DNA of 64,000 bases from UBA2991 sp965231185 (GCA_965231185.1 OZ246422.1:930001-994000); one strand, 5' to 3'. Numbered from the stretch's first letter, positions 1 to 9,253 are shown. Translations and numbers: made by a program. The notes: a model not told the origin generated them from the sequence alone.

Positions 1-149
1 CGGAGCATCTCGAGGTGGTACGTGACTGCCTCTTGAATCAGGGCCTCGGTCTCCTCGCGTGTGTCCCCGGCGGCAACACAACCGGGTAGGTCGGGCACGT
101 AGGCCGAATAGCCGTTGCCTGTCTTCTCGATGACCACGGTGTAGGTCAT
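1..149 (-). CDS. hicB: HicB-type antitoxin, partial
   Basis: This is the N-terminal part of a HicB antitoxin; the gene runs off the left edge. The visible protein begins MTYTVVIEKTGNGYSAYVPD, continues LPGCVAAGDT and then an EALIQEA-like stretch. That is the usual HicB partial RNase-H fold with the P-D-L-P-G-C signature. HicB proteins neutralise the HicA mRNA interferase and often repress their own operon. The ATG overlaps the hicA stop codon (ATGA, 146-149), so the two are translationally coupled with the toxin first. Confidence 0.85.
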   Translation of the reverse strand, partial: MTYTVVIEKTGNGYSAYVPDLPGCVAAGDTREETEALIQEAVTYHLEML

Positions 150-349
150 TTCAGTGCACTCCTGTCGAGCCCGGCCTGCTTGAGGATGCTGGACACCGTG
201 TCCTGTCCGAGATCCTTGCTCATCCTTCCCGCTATCGTAAAGGTTCCCTTCTTCGTCGCATGTTGGAAGTGACGGTGGCTGCCGCGCGTTCTGACATGGT
301 ACGAACCGTCCACCTCCACCAGCCGGACCATCTCCCTAACCTTCGGCAT
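146..349 (-). CDS. hicA: HicA-type mRNA interferase toxin
   Basis: A 67-residue HicA toxin with a double-stranded-RNA-binding-like fold that cleaves mRNA. It shows the family core GSHRHFQH with the catalytic histidine, followed by KKGTFTIAGR and a C-terminal SILKQAGLD helix. The length is normal for HicA. It directly precedes hicB and overlaps it by four bases. It lies 64 bases downstream of hsdM on the same strand, inside what looks like a defence island. No clear ribosome-binding site precedes the ATG, so it may be read from the hsdM transcript. Confidence 0.9.
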   Translation of the reverse strand: MPKVREMVRLVEVDGSYHVRTRGSHRHFQHATKKGTFTIAGRMSKDLGQDTVSSILKQAGLDRSALK

Positions 350-413
350 AGCCCAACCCCGAAGGGGCGCCTTCGACGTTCGCCGTCGTGCCGGTCGTCG
401 CCCACGTCATCCC

Positions 414-2516
414 TCAGTTCTTCACGATCTCGACGAGCAGCCCGACGATCTCGTGCTCAAGCACCCGCAGGTCGGCCTCGATCTCGTCGAGGGGCCGGGG
501 CGGTTCGTACACGTAGAAGTGACGGTTGAGCGGGATCTCGTAGCCGACCTTCGTCTTGCTCTCGTCCACCCAGGCGTCCGGGACGTGGGGCAGCACCTCG
601 CGTGCGATGTACGCGGCCACGTCCTCGCGGAGCGGCACGGTCTCGGTATCGCGAAGTTCGGCGTCCGGCTCGAGATTGCCGTGGCGGTCGTGGCAGATTG
701 CGGCCTCGGGATCGCGCTCGCCGAGTGCGGCCAGGATGACCTTCCGTTCCGGCGCGGAGAGGCGCAGACGGGCGGCTTTGGCCGCGGCGTTCAGCATCTC
801 CACGAACGCCTCGCGGTCCTGTATCACTGCGCCGCCGGTCTCCTCTGCAAGCGAACGGAGCAGGCCCCGGATCGCCTCCTGGCGAGCCAGGCCTTCAGTT
901 ACCTCCCCGTCGTGTGCGAGCCCCGGACGCTTCTTGCTCTTCGCGAGGTTCTGGAACGCCCGCTCATCCTCGATACGCGCGATGCGCTCCGGCGTGGCCG
1001 CGAAGTTCAGGCGCAGCGGGCGCTCCACCGTCACCTTGCGGTATCCGAAATCCTCGTTCGCGAACACCTTGCTCACGACGCGCGGTCGCGTGCGCGGCTC
1101 GTGCGTGACCGGGTCCTCATCGGTGATTGGGCGCGTTTCGCCGTCGTCGAAGTTGCCGTGGATGCGCGTGAGGTCGTCGATCTGCTCGGGCGAAAGCTCG
1201 TTCCGTTTGTTCCCGAGGCTCTTGCGCATCTTCCTGAAGAACTGGCGCCCGTCGATGAGCTGCACCTTGCCCTTGCGGTGCGGCTCCTTGCGGTTCGTGA
1301 GCACCCAGATGTAGGTGGAGATGCCGGTGTTGTAGAAGAGCTGGTCGGGGAGCGCGATGATCGCCTCGAGCCAGTCGTTCTCGATGATCCATTGGCGGAT
1401 GTTGCTCTCCCCGCCACCGGCATCACCCGTAAATAGCGGCGAGCCGTTGAACACGATCGCGAGCCGGCTGCCGCCTTCGTCGACCGACTGCATCTTCGAC
1501 AGCATGTGCTGGAGGAACAGCAACGAGCCGTCGTTGATCCTGGGAAGCCCCGCGCCGAAGCGGCCCTCGTAGCCAAGCGTGCGCTCCTCGAGCTCGATGT
1601 CGTGTTGCTGCTGCTTCCAATCAACGCCGAAGGGCGGATTGGCGAGCATGTAGTCGAAGGTGTGCTTGCGGCCGTCGGGACGGCGGGTGTAGCCGTCCTC
1701 CCTGAACGTGTCCCCCAGGATGATCCTGTCGGCGTCATCGCCCTTGAGGAGCATGTCGGACTTGCAGACTGCCCATGACTCGTCGTTCATGTCCTGGCCG
1801 TACAGGATGGGGTTGGCGTCGCGGTTGTGTTCGCGGAGGTACTTGTCGGCCTCGGAGAGCATGCCGCCCGTCCCGCAGGCGGGGTCGTAGATGGTCTTCA
1901 CGACATGGCCGCGACCGAGGTCCGGCTCCGGCGAGAGGAGCAGGCTGACCATCAGCCGGATGACCTCGCGCGGCGTGAAGTGCTCGCCCGCCTCCTCGTT
2001 CGCCTGCTCGGCGCCGATGCGGATGAGCTCCTCGAATACGTACCCCATCTGGATGTTGTCGACGCGCTCCGGCGAGAGGTCGACGCTGGCGAACCGCTGG
2101 ATCACCTGGAACAGCAGGTTCTTCTCGTCCATGACCGCGATCTGCCGGTGGAAGGCGAAGCGATCCATGATCTCGCGCACGTTGGGGGAGAAATCGCGGA
2201 TGTAGGAGTTGAGGTTCTGCGCCAGGTTGTTCGGGTCGTCGAGCAGCCGCCCGAAGTCGAGGCGCGACGTGTTGTAGAAGGGCCGCCCGGCAGCCTGCCG
2301 CAGGAGGCTTTCGCGCACGTTCTCGTTCCCACCGGCGTACCCGGCGTCGGCGTCGAGCACCGCCTCCTTCGTCTCCGCGAGCACACAGTCGAAACGCCGC
2401 AGGACTGTCAGCGGGAGGATGACCTTGCGATACTCGTTCCGCTTGTACGGTCCCCGCAGCAGGTTGCAGATGTCCCAGATGAAGGTCGCGAGCTCGGCGT
2501 GCGTGCGCGGGTTCAT
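414..2516 (-). CDS. hsdM: Type I restriction-modification system, DNA methyltransferase subunit
   Basis: A 700-residue N6-adenine methylase subunit of a type I restriction-modification system. An N-terminal helical HsdM domain (about residues 5-140) is followed by the catalytic domain. The AdoMet-binding motif DPACGTGGM lies at residues 211-219 and the catalytic NPPF at 293-296. A long C-terminal extension beyond about residue 500 makes it longer than classical HsdM (about 500-530 residues). HsdM needs HsdS for target recognition and HsdR for cleavage. Neither is in the window; they may lie left of the edge, beyond hicBA. TAGGAG three bases before the ATG is a close ribosome-binding site. The hicBA pair directly downstream would separate hsdM from any hsdS/hsdR. 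Confidence 0.93.
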   Translation of the reverse strand: MNPRTHAELATFIWDICNLLRGPYKRNEYRKVILPLTVLRRFDCVLAETKEAVLDADAGYAGGNENVRESLLRQAAGRPFYNTSRLDFGRLLDDPNNLAQNLNSYIRDFSPNVREIMDRFAFHRQIAVMDEKNLLFQVIQRFASVDLSPERVDNIQMGYVFEELIRIGAEQANEEAGEHFTPREVIRLMVSLLLSPEPDLGRGHVVKTIYDPACGTGGMLSEADKYLREHNRDANPILYGQDMNDESWAVCKSDMLLKGDDADRIILGDTFREDGYTRRPDGRKHTFDYMLANPPFGVDWKQQQHDIELEERTLGYEGRFGAGLPRINDGSLLFLQHMLSKMQSVDEGGSRLAIVFNGSPLFTGDAGGGESNIRQWIIENDWLEAIIALPDQLFYNTGISTYIWVLTNRKEPHRKGKVQLIDGRQFFRKMRKSLGNKRNELSPEQIDDLTRIHGNFDDGETRPITDEDPVTHEPRTRPRVVSKVFANEDFGYRKVTVERPLRLNFAATPERIARIEDERAFQNLAKSKKRPGLAHDGEVTEGLARQEAIRGLLRSLAEETGGAVIQDREAFVEMLNAAAKAARLRLSAPERKVILAALGERDPEAAICHDRHGNLEPDAELRDTETVPLREDVAAYIAREVLPHVPDAWVDESKTKVGYEIPLNRHFYVYEPPRPLDEIEADLRVLEHEIVGLLVEIVKN

Positions 2517-2863
2517 ACGCTCCTAGTCTTCGTAGCTGACCTAGACCCCGACAGAGTCCTCCGGCCCGACTCGCCTTTCGTTGGCCGAAAGGAGCTTTGG
2601 GGCGGGCAGTTGCCCACTCGGTCTCGTACCCCAAGATAGCCCACTCTGTGCTCCCGTTCTTCGAGCAACCGCGAAGCTGGGCCGGTAATTCACCTGACAC
2701 TGGTGCGAGAGGACGGGCCTGAGGGCCCCGGTGCCTCTCAACCTGATGTCTTCCGCGCTGCCACTACGTAGTTGGATCTACACTCTGTAGGGTGCCCGAG
2801 CCCCGCCCGAGGACAGGATCGCGCACGTGACCCGGCAGGTGATGTCGCTGCCGAGAAGAGGGG
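2517..2863. other. Divergent intergenic region between hsdM and the Shedu-like gene
   Basis: A 347-base non-coding stretch between divergently transcribed defence genes. It has no convincing ORF and no tRNA. A TACACT hexamer at 2779-2784 could be a -10 element for the rightward gene, but there is no matching -35. AGAAGAGGGG just before 2864 serves as the ribosome-binding site of the Shedu-like gene. Nothing else is recognised. Confidence 0.4.
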
Positions 2864-3964
2864 ATGGACCCAATGGCTTTGCTGGACCGCGCGAGACAAT
2901 TCGTGGAAGGAGGCAACACTCCGGAACTCCTGCCACTGCTAGCTGACTGTGTCGCAGCTGGAAACAGTGAGGCCATGGTCGCTGTGAAACTACTAGCCCG
3001 CGATATGTATGGCGGGGAGACATACAACGTCACGTTGAAGGCCCCTGCAGCCTATTGCCTTCTTGCCTGGGGCCAGGATGGGATCGAGGCGCTGGCTGAG
3101 AACGCCATGGAGGAACCGACCTCCAAGAATTTCTCCTTGGCGTTTCAATTGCTTGCCAGCACAGCGGAAGGCTGCGATCCTCAATCAAGTAGCTCTTGGC
3201 CACCTGATCGCCAACTCCAAGAGGCTGTCTCTATCGCTGTTGGCGACTGGAACAATCTGGCCTTACCGGCTCGGCGCCAGCTTCACGAGCTAATGCTCTG
3301 TGTAGAGGACGACGACCAGGCCGCCCTCTACGCCGGCGTGTCACTGATGAGCCTAGGAGTTCGGAGTAGCGGTGCAACACGAAACCTAATCCAGGCCCTG
3401 GCACTACGATCGATGGCCATCGGCCCAGGCATCCTGACGGCATACGGCGAACTTATATCTGGAAGAGACGCCGAAGAACCTGTCTTCCAACGCTTCTTGG
3501 AAAGCCATCCCCTACTTCTTGATCCGAGTGCATTTCAAGTATGGGGAAGGCCCGATTTTCATGGAAAGCTGATTCCAGACTTCATTGTCCGAAGATATGA
3601 CGACAGCTATATAGTCGTAGAGATTGAAACTCCCGCGAAACGATTAGTTACGAAATCCGGTCAGATAAGTGCTGAAGTATCCCATGCCGTCCAGCAAGTA
3701 CTAGGCTATCAGAAGTACTTAAGGTCCCGCTTCGCAGAAGCGTCGGTATTGTTCCCCAAATTCTCTGATCCTTCTGGACTAGTAGTGATTGGACAAGAGT
3801 CGTCACTAGATTCACAACAAGTGGAGGCACTTCACATGGAGAATGAGAGTAGGGCTGACATTAAAATTGTGGGATTCGATACCTTGGCGGACACCGCGCG
3901 CGCAGTTACGAATAATGTCATTCATGGTATCCCTGGAGCCATCATCGGCGGGCGCCTACCATAA
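2864..3964 (+). CDS. Shedu-like (SduA/DUF4263-type) defence protein with helical N-terminal domain
   Basis: A 366-residue protein in two parts. Residues 1-200 are an alpha-helical solenoid-like region rich in Leu and Ala with no family I can name. Residues 205-300 match the nuclease core of Shedu anti-phage proteins: FLESHPLLLD, then IPDFIVRR (Asp239), VVEIETP (Glu253 and Glu255), and a helix with HAVQQVLGYQKYL (Gln277). This is a PD-(D/E)xK-like layout in which the usual Lys is Glu. I recall other DUF4263 proteins with E-x-E here, but I could not check. Shedu nucleases act alone against phage. The codons are AT-richer than the neighbours (for example the TATATAG stretch near 3609), suggesting horizontal transfer. 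The start is supported by GAAGAGGGG five bases upstream. Confidence 0.7.
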   Translation: MDPMALLDRARQFVEGGNTPELLPLLADCVAAGNSEAMVAVKLLARDMYGGETYNVTLKAPAAYCLLAWGQDGIEALAENAMEEPTSKNFSLAFQLLASTAEGCDPQSSSSWPPDRQLQEAVSIAVGDWNNLALPARRQLHELMLCVEDDDQAALYAGVSLMSLGVRSSGATRNLIQALALRSMAIGPGILTAYGELISGRDAEEPVFQRFLESHPLLLDPSAFQVWGRPDFHGKLIPDFIVRRYDDSYIVVEIETPAKRLVTKSGQISAEVSHAVQQVLGYQKYLRSRFAEASVLFPKFSDPSGLVVIGQESSLDSQQVEALHMENESRADIKIVGFDTLADTARAVTNNVIHGIPGAIIGGRLP

Positions 3965-4008
3965 GAGTTGACCGAGCCCAGGTAGGCGAAAGAGCCTAGG
4001 CCAGGGAC

Positions 4009-4230
4009 TTGGCGCAGTTCACGAATTACGAACACTTCGCCGACCTGACGGGGCAGTCGTACGCCCGCCTCGGCAGTTCGGGTGAGACGTTTCAAGACGC
4101 ACCACAGCTTGGGACGGCACCGACGGGCAACATCACCCAGGCGAACCGCATGAGCCCAGCAGGCATCGCGATGTTCTATGGAGCGGCCGATGAGCAGACG
4201 GCGATCGCCGAAGTCTATGACCAGAACGGC
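4009..4230 (+). pseudogene. RES-domain (ParS/COG5654 toxin-like) gene remnant, 3' truncated
   Basis: The reading frame from a TTG at 4009 encodes about 74 residues. They include RMSPAGIAMFYGAADEQTAI and AEVYD, the recognisable start of a RES domain (conserved Arg and Tyr, then the TAIAE helix). RES proteins are NAD-degrading toxins of type II TA systems, normally 150-200 residues or longer. Here the domain stops being recognisable at about 4230. The sequence switches within a few bases into the interior of a nitrite reductase gene in another frame. The C-terminal half and any Xre antitoxin are missing. The fragment is best read as a relic left by a deletion. Confidence 0.6.
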
Positions 4231-4232
4231 GG

Positions 4233-5466
4233 TGGATCGCGATCGAGGACGTTCCCTGGATCTTCCAGCGGCTGTCGGCCGCGGGCCTTACCTCGCAGCA
4301 GAGCGGCATGGACAACGTTCGCAACGTTGTCGGCTGCCCCCTCGCCGGGCTCGACCCCGACGAGTTGATCGACAGCCGAGCGCTCGCCGTCCGGCTTCAG
4401 CAGGCCATCATCGGGCACAAGGCGTTCAGTAACCTCCCGCGCAAGTTCAACCTCGCCATCACGGGCTGCCGTGATGACTGCATCCACGCCCAGACGCACG
4501 ACCTCTCTTTCGTCCCCGCCGTGGCCAGCGACGGGCAGACCGTGGGTTTCAACGTCCTTGCCGGCGGCGCGATGGGGGGCCGCGAACCCGCACTCGCACG
4601 GCCACTCGATGTCTTCGTCGAGAGCCGGGAGGTTGTGCCGGCGGCCACCGCCATCCTCGAGGTCTTCCGCGACCACGGCCCTCGCGAGTCGCGTCGCTCC
4701 TCACGCCTCAAGGTGCTGCTGCAAGCCTGGGGGATGGAGCGTTTCCGGGAGGCCGTCGTCGAGCGCGTCGGGCGGCCGCTGGCGCGCGCGGGGGAGCCCG
4801 CAACGCGGCGCGACGGCGGTGATCACATCGGCCTCAGCGGGCAGAGCCAGCCTGATCGAAGCGTGGTTGGCTGCCTGGTCCCCGTGGGGAGAATCACGGG
4901 GGACCAGCTCATCGAGTTCGGCCGCCTCGCGCGCGTCCATGGCGAGGGCGAGCTTCGTCTTACGGTGCAGCAGAACGTGCTCATTCCCCACGTGCGCGAG
5001 TCCCGTAGTGGAGCACTCCTCGGGGAGCCGCTCCTCGTGACGTTCAGTCCCAACCCATCGCCCTGGATGCGGTCGGTCGTCACCTGCACCGGGTCCGACT
5101 TCTGCCACTTCAGCCTGATCGATACCAAGGCCGCGGCGCCTGAAGCTGGCCCGGGCGCTTGACGAGCGGTACGAGATCGATGCGCCCGTGCGCCTCCGGA
5201 TGTCGGGCTGTCCGCACGCGTGCGGGCAGCACCGGGCCGGCGAGGTCGGCCTGCTGGGCAGCCGCGTCCGCCTTGGCGAGGCGATCGTCGACGCCGCCGA
5301 CATCTTCGTGGGCGGAAGGCTCGGAGAGGACGCGGCTCTCGGCGAGCGGGTGGCCACGAACGTGCTCGTGGACGACCTGCCGGAGGCGGTCGCCGGTTCC
5401 CTGCGGGAGGTGCGTGGCGGCCAGGCCGTGCGCAGCCGCGGGGCCGCCTCCGAGGCCGCGGGCTAG
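4233..5466 (+). pseudogene. nirA: Ferredoxin-nitrite/sulfite reductase, 5'-truncated and frameshifted
   Basis: From 4233 the plus strand reads WIAIEDVPWIFQRL and on through GMDNVRNVVGCPLAG to CTGSDFCHFSLIDTK. This is the second half of the first lobe and the siroheme/4Fe-4S region of an assimilatory nitrite reductase, which reduces nitrite to ammonium using ferredoxin. At about 5131-5140 a one-base indel breaks the frame (stop at 5160). The next frame resumes with LKLARALDERY and MSGCPHACGQH, giving the second cysteine pair, and ends at 5466. About 410 residues remain of an expected 500 or more. The N-terminal part is missing and abuts a RES fragment. It sits six bases before nasA. It is unlikely to make an active enzyme unless the indel is a sequencing error. 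Confidence 0.8.
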
Positions 5467-5472
5467 CCCCTG

Positions 5473-7593
5473 GTGCGCGGAACGGTACACAGCGGCAAGG
5501 GCTGGCTCCGTTCAATCTGCTGCTACTGCGGGACGGGCTGTGGGGTGCTGGCCCAGGCGAAGGACGGCGTCGTCGCGACGATCAAGGGCGACCCCGAGCA
5601 TCCCGTGAACAAGGGCCGTCTGTGCGCGAAGGGCGCCCTTCTCCCCGCCATCTTCGAGTCCGGGGAACGCCTTCTGCGACCCGCCGTCCGGACGGCCGCG
5701 GGCGGCTCCCTGGCCCCCGCCACCTGGGACGAAGCGATCGATCGCGTGGCCGGCGGTATTCGCTCGGCTCTCGAGAGGCACGGTCCCCACTCCGTCATGT
5801 TCTACGGTTCGGGCCAGCTCCCCACGGAGGACTACTACCTCTTCGGCAAGCTCGCCAAGGGCTTCGTCGGCACCAACAACCAGGACACCAACTCGCGCCT
5901 TTGCATGGCGAGCACGGTCGCCGCCTACAACCTCGCGTTCGGCACGGACTCGCCTCCCGCTTCGTACGCCGATATCGAGCAGGCGAAGACGTTCCTCATC
6001 GTCGGCGCCAATGTCGAGGCCTGCCACCCCATCCTGTTCGACCGCATCAAGGCGAGGAAGCGCGGCGGCGACGACGTCAACGTCATCGTGGTCGACCCGC
6101 GCCGAACGCGGACGGCCGAGATCGCCGACCGCTACCTGCCCCTGCGGCCCGGCAGCGATGTCGCCCTGCTGCAGTCGCTGCTCTTCGAGGTGCGGCTCGC
6201 GGGGGGCATGGACGACGAGTTCGTCGCGCGGCGCACGAATAGCTGGCCCGAGCTCGCCGCCTCGCTCGCCGGCTGGTCCGCCGAGCGCGCGGCCGACATC
6301 ACCGGGCTCTCCGCCCAGGAGATCGTCGACGCCGCACGCATCATCGCCTCGAACGGCCCCGTCCTTACGCTCTGGACGATGGGGGCCAACCAGAGCACAT
6401 CGGGCGTGGACAAGAACCTCGCCCTGATCAACCTCTCCCTCGCGACCGGGAACATTGGCCGCCCCGGCGCCGGGCCCTTCTCGCTGACGGGACAGCCGAA
6501 CGCCATGGGCGGACGGGAGGCGGGCGGCCTGGCGACCACCCTGCCCGGCCACCGCCTCGTCGCCGACGCCGGGCATCGGGCCGGGGTCGAGGCCGCCTGG
6601 GGCATCTCCACGGGGTCCATCTCCTCCCGTCCCGGTCTGGCCGCCTCCGAGATGGTGGAGGCGCTCGAACGCGATGAGCTGAAGGTCGTCTGGGTGGTGG
6701 CCACGAACCCCGTCGCCTCACTGCCGAACAGCGACCGTGTTCGCGCCGCCTTCGCCAGGGCCGAGATGGTCGTGGTGCAGGACGCCTACCACCCCACCGA
6801 GACGGGCGAGCTGGCGGACGTGCTCCTGCCTGCGGCGCAGTGGTCGGAACGCGCCGGGACCATGACGAACAGCGAGCGCCGCATCTGCCTGCTCGAACAG
6901 ATCGGGGAGGCGCCGGGGGAGGCTCTCCCCGACTGGCAGATCATTGCCCGCGTGGCCGCCGCCCTTGGTCACGAGGACGCGTTCGCCTACGGGGATGTCG
7001 AGGATATCTTCGCCGAGTACCGCGAGTTCACGCGAGGACGTGACCTCGACATCACGGGCGTCACCTACGACCTCCTTCGCGAGTCGGCGGCGGGGGTGCA
7101 GTGGCCCCTGCCCGAGGGCGGGGATGAGCGGCCGCGCCTTTTTGAGGATGCGCCCTTCGCCACGCCCGACGGCCGCGCGCGCTTCCACGTCCCCACCTAC
7201 CGCGAGCCCGACGACGCCCTGACCGAGAGCTATCCACTCTCGCTCGTGACCGGGCGAGTGAAGGACCAGTGGCACACCATGATGCGCACCGGAAGCGTGC
7301 CAAAGCTCAACAAGAGCGAGCGCGAGCCCTTCGTGGAGATGCACCCCGCGGATGCCCGCCGTCTGGGCATCCGCACCGGGCGCAACCTCCGCGTCAGCTC
7401 GCGGCGCGGCAGCTTCGAGGCGCGCGCGCGCGTCGGCCAAACGGTCCGCCCCGGGACGGTCTGGGCGCCGTTCCACTGGGGAGCGCGGTGGCACGATGGA
7501 GGCCCGGTGAATGCCGTCACCAGCGAGTCGTTCGACCCGCGCTCGAAGCAACCCGAGCTGAAGTTCGCCGCCGTGCGCGTGGAACCGCTCTAG
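5473..7593 (+). CDS. nasA: Assimilatory nitrate reductase catalytic subunit (molybdopterin oxidoreductase)
   Basis: A 706-residue molybdopterin-guanine-dinucleotide enzyme of the NasA/FdhF group that reduces nitrate to nitrite in the cytoplasm. The N-terminal 4Fe-4S ligands are in CCYCGTGC (Cys16, Cys19, Cys23) with Cys51 in GRLCAKG. The molybdopterin-binding core follows (GSGQLPTEDYYLFGKL and TNNQDTNSRLCMAS), and the C-terminal dinucleotide-binding domain starts near residue 585 (LVTGRVKDQWHTM). The length is normal for NasA without an extra C-terminal Fe-S domain. The start is a GTG six bases after the nirA stop, implying co-transcription. It is the only undamaged gene of the nitrate cluster. 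A formate dehydrogenase-like role is possible, but the nirA and narK neighbours favour nitrate. Confidence 0.85.
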   Translation: MRGTVHSGKGWLRSICCYCGTGCGVLAQAKDGVVATIKGDPEHPVNKGRLCAKGALLPAIFESGERLLRPAVRTAAGGSLAPATWDEAIDRVAGGIRSALERHGPHSVMFYGSGQLPTEDYYLFGKLAKGFVGTNNQDTNSRLCMASTVAAYNLAFGTDSPPASYADIEQAKTFLIVGANVEACHPILFDRIKARKRGGDDVNVIVVDPRRTRTAEIADRYLPLRPGSDVALLQSLLFEVRLAGGMDDEFVARRTNSWPELAASLAGWSAERAADITGLSAQEIVDAARIIASNGPVLTLWTMGANQSTSGVDKNLALINLSLATGNIGRPGAGPFSLTGQPNAMGGREAGGLATTLPGHRLVADAGHRAGVEAAWGISTGSISSRPGLAASEMVEALERDELKVVWVVATNPVASLPNSDRVRAAFARAEMVVVQDAYHPTETGELADVLLPAAQWSERAGTMTNSERRICLLEQIGEAPGEALPDWQIIARVAAALGHEDAFAYGDVEDIFAEYREFTRGRDLDITGVTYDLLRESAAGVQWPLPEGGDERPRLFEDAPFATPDGRARFHVPTYREPDDALTESYPLSLVTGRVKDQWHTMMRTGSVPKLNKSEREPFVEMHPADARRLGIRTGRNLRVSSRRGSFEARARVGQTVRPGTVWAPFHWGARWHDGGPVNAVTSESFDPRSKQPELKFAAVRVEPL

Positions 7594-7804
7594 CCCTCCT
7601 TCCCCGACGGTACGAACATGCGGCTGATAGCGCCGCTGGCGGGCGCCGGCGCGAGGTTCGCCGCGATCCGCACGAAACATGTCTGGCATGAAATGTGCCC
7701 GAAGCACGGTGTTCTCGTGGAGTTCACCTCGACGTAAAGAGCCCGATACCTCCCACCCCTACCTTCTCCCCAGGACCTCTGGCAGTCCCGAGGGGGAGAG
7801 CTGA

Positions 7805-9200
7805 ATGGACACGGCCCGGATCGAGAACAAGGCGTCACGGATCGACTTGTTCAGCCTGAAGAGCGTTCACATGCGGGCGTTCCACATGACGTGGGCCGCC
7901 TTCTTTCTGGCATTCTTCGGCTGGTTCGGCATCGCGCCGCTCATGGCCATCATTCGCGAGGACCTTAACCTCTCGAAGGCCGAGGTGGGCAACACGATCA
8001 TCGCCTCCGTCGCAGCCACGATCGTCGCCCGCCTGGTGATCGGCTACCTCAGCGAACGCTACGGGCCGCGGCGCACGTATACGTGCCTCCTGATCCTTGG
8101 ATCCCTTCCCGTAATGGGCATCGGCCTCGCGTAGAGCTACGAGACCTTCCTGCTTTTTCGCCTGGGAATCGGCGTGATCGGGGCCTCGTTCGTCGTCACC
8201 CAGCACCACACGTCGGTCATGTTCGCCCCCAACATCGTCGGCACGGCCAACGCCACGACCGCGGGCTGGGGAAACCTCGGCGGCGGCGTCACGCAGATAG
8301 TGATGCCCCTCGTGCTCACCGTGATCATCGCGCTTGGGGTGGGCGAAGCGCTGGGCTGGCGCGTGGCGATGGTCGTGCCCGGCATCGCGCTCTTCTTCAC
8401 CGGCATTGCCTACTACCGGGTAACCCGCGACGCCCCCGATGGGGACTTCCGCGAGCTGCGCGCCAGGGGAGTGCTGCCTCCATCAGATCAGGCCAAGGGG
8501 TCGTTCTGGTCGGCGGCCCGCGACCACCGCGTCTGGGCGCTATTCGTCGTTTACGGGGCCTGCTTCGGTGTCGAGCTGAGCATCAACAACGTCGCCGCCC
8601 TCTACTTCCATGACCGCTTTGCGGTCGGAGTTGGCCTCGCGGGCGTCATCGCCGGGCTCTTCGGGCTCATGAACAATCTTCGCCCGGACATTGGGTGGGT
8701 TCTTCGGAGACCGGGCGGGAATCCGCTTCGGCCTGCGCGGCCGCGTGCTCTTCCTCGGCGCCGTCCTCCTCATGGAGGGGCTGGCGCTCATGTTCTTCTC
8801 CCGCATGGCCGCCCTGGTCCTTGCTATCCCGGCCATGCTCGTCTTCAGCGTCTTCGTACAGATGTCCGAGGGCGCGACCTTCTCGGTCGTACCCTTCATC
8901 AACCAGAAGGCGCTCGGCTCGGTCGCCGGCATTGTGGGCGCGGGCGGCAACGCCGGGGCGGTGGCTGCGGGATTCCTCTTCCGTATGGAGAGCGTCGCCA
9001 CGCAGGATGCCTTCCTCTACATGGGTGTGGCCGTCGTTGTGGCCTCGAGTCTCGTGCTGCTCGTGCGGTTCGCCGCGGAGACCGAGGTGCTCGAACGGCG
9101 ACGGCTCCGGCCCGCGCTCGTGGGCGGAAGCGCGAGTGTGGGCGCCCTCCGGCTCGGCGACGGGGACGGCGCTGCCCCCGGAACCGCCGGAGGCTCGTAG
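7805..9200 (+). pseudogene. narK: NarK/NasA-type nitrate/nitrite MFS transporter, nonsense plus frameshift
   Basis: A major-facilitator nitrate/nitrite transporter, with strong ribosome-binding site GAGGGGGAGAG before the ATG at 7805. The reading frame is interrupted by TAG at 8132-8134, inside GIGLA*SYETFLLFRLGIG, where relatives have Gln; a single C-to-T change explains it. The same frame continues with VTQHHTSVMFAPN to about 8670. There one extra A (8675/8676, after ATGAAC) shifts the frame. After removing it the sequence reads IFARTLGGFFGDRAG, a typical loop 8-9 motif, and runs to TAG at 9200. Together the pieces cover the full family length with 12 membrane segments. Two independent lesions make it a likely pseudogene. 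It follows nasA by 211 bases. Confidence 0.85.
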
Positions 9201-9223
9201 CCAGCGGGAAGGCGCTCTGTTTC

Positions 9224-9253
9224 TTGCTATCCCGGCGATGCTCGTCTTCAGCG
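9224..9253 (+). repeat. 30-bp duplicated fragment of narK
   Basis: The 30 bases at 9224-9253 match 8821-8850 inside narK with one mismatch (TATCCCGGC followed by G instead of C). The copy lies just after the narK stop and overlaps the last codons of the convergent lipoprotein gene. It looks like a small duplication or slippage scar. Confidence 0.8.

Noticed and set aside
453..1436. Long plus-strand frames across hsdM
   Set aside because: They are antisense to a gene with clear methylase motifs and have no family features.
2541..2741. A 66-residue minus-strand frame between hsdM and the Shedu-like gene
   Set aside because: No ribosome-binding site, no recognisable features, composition like translated non-coding DNA.
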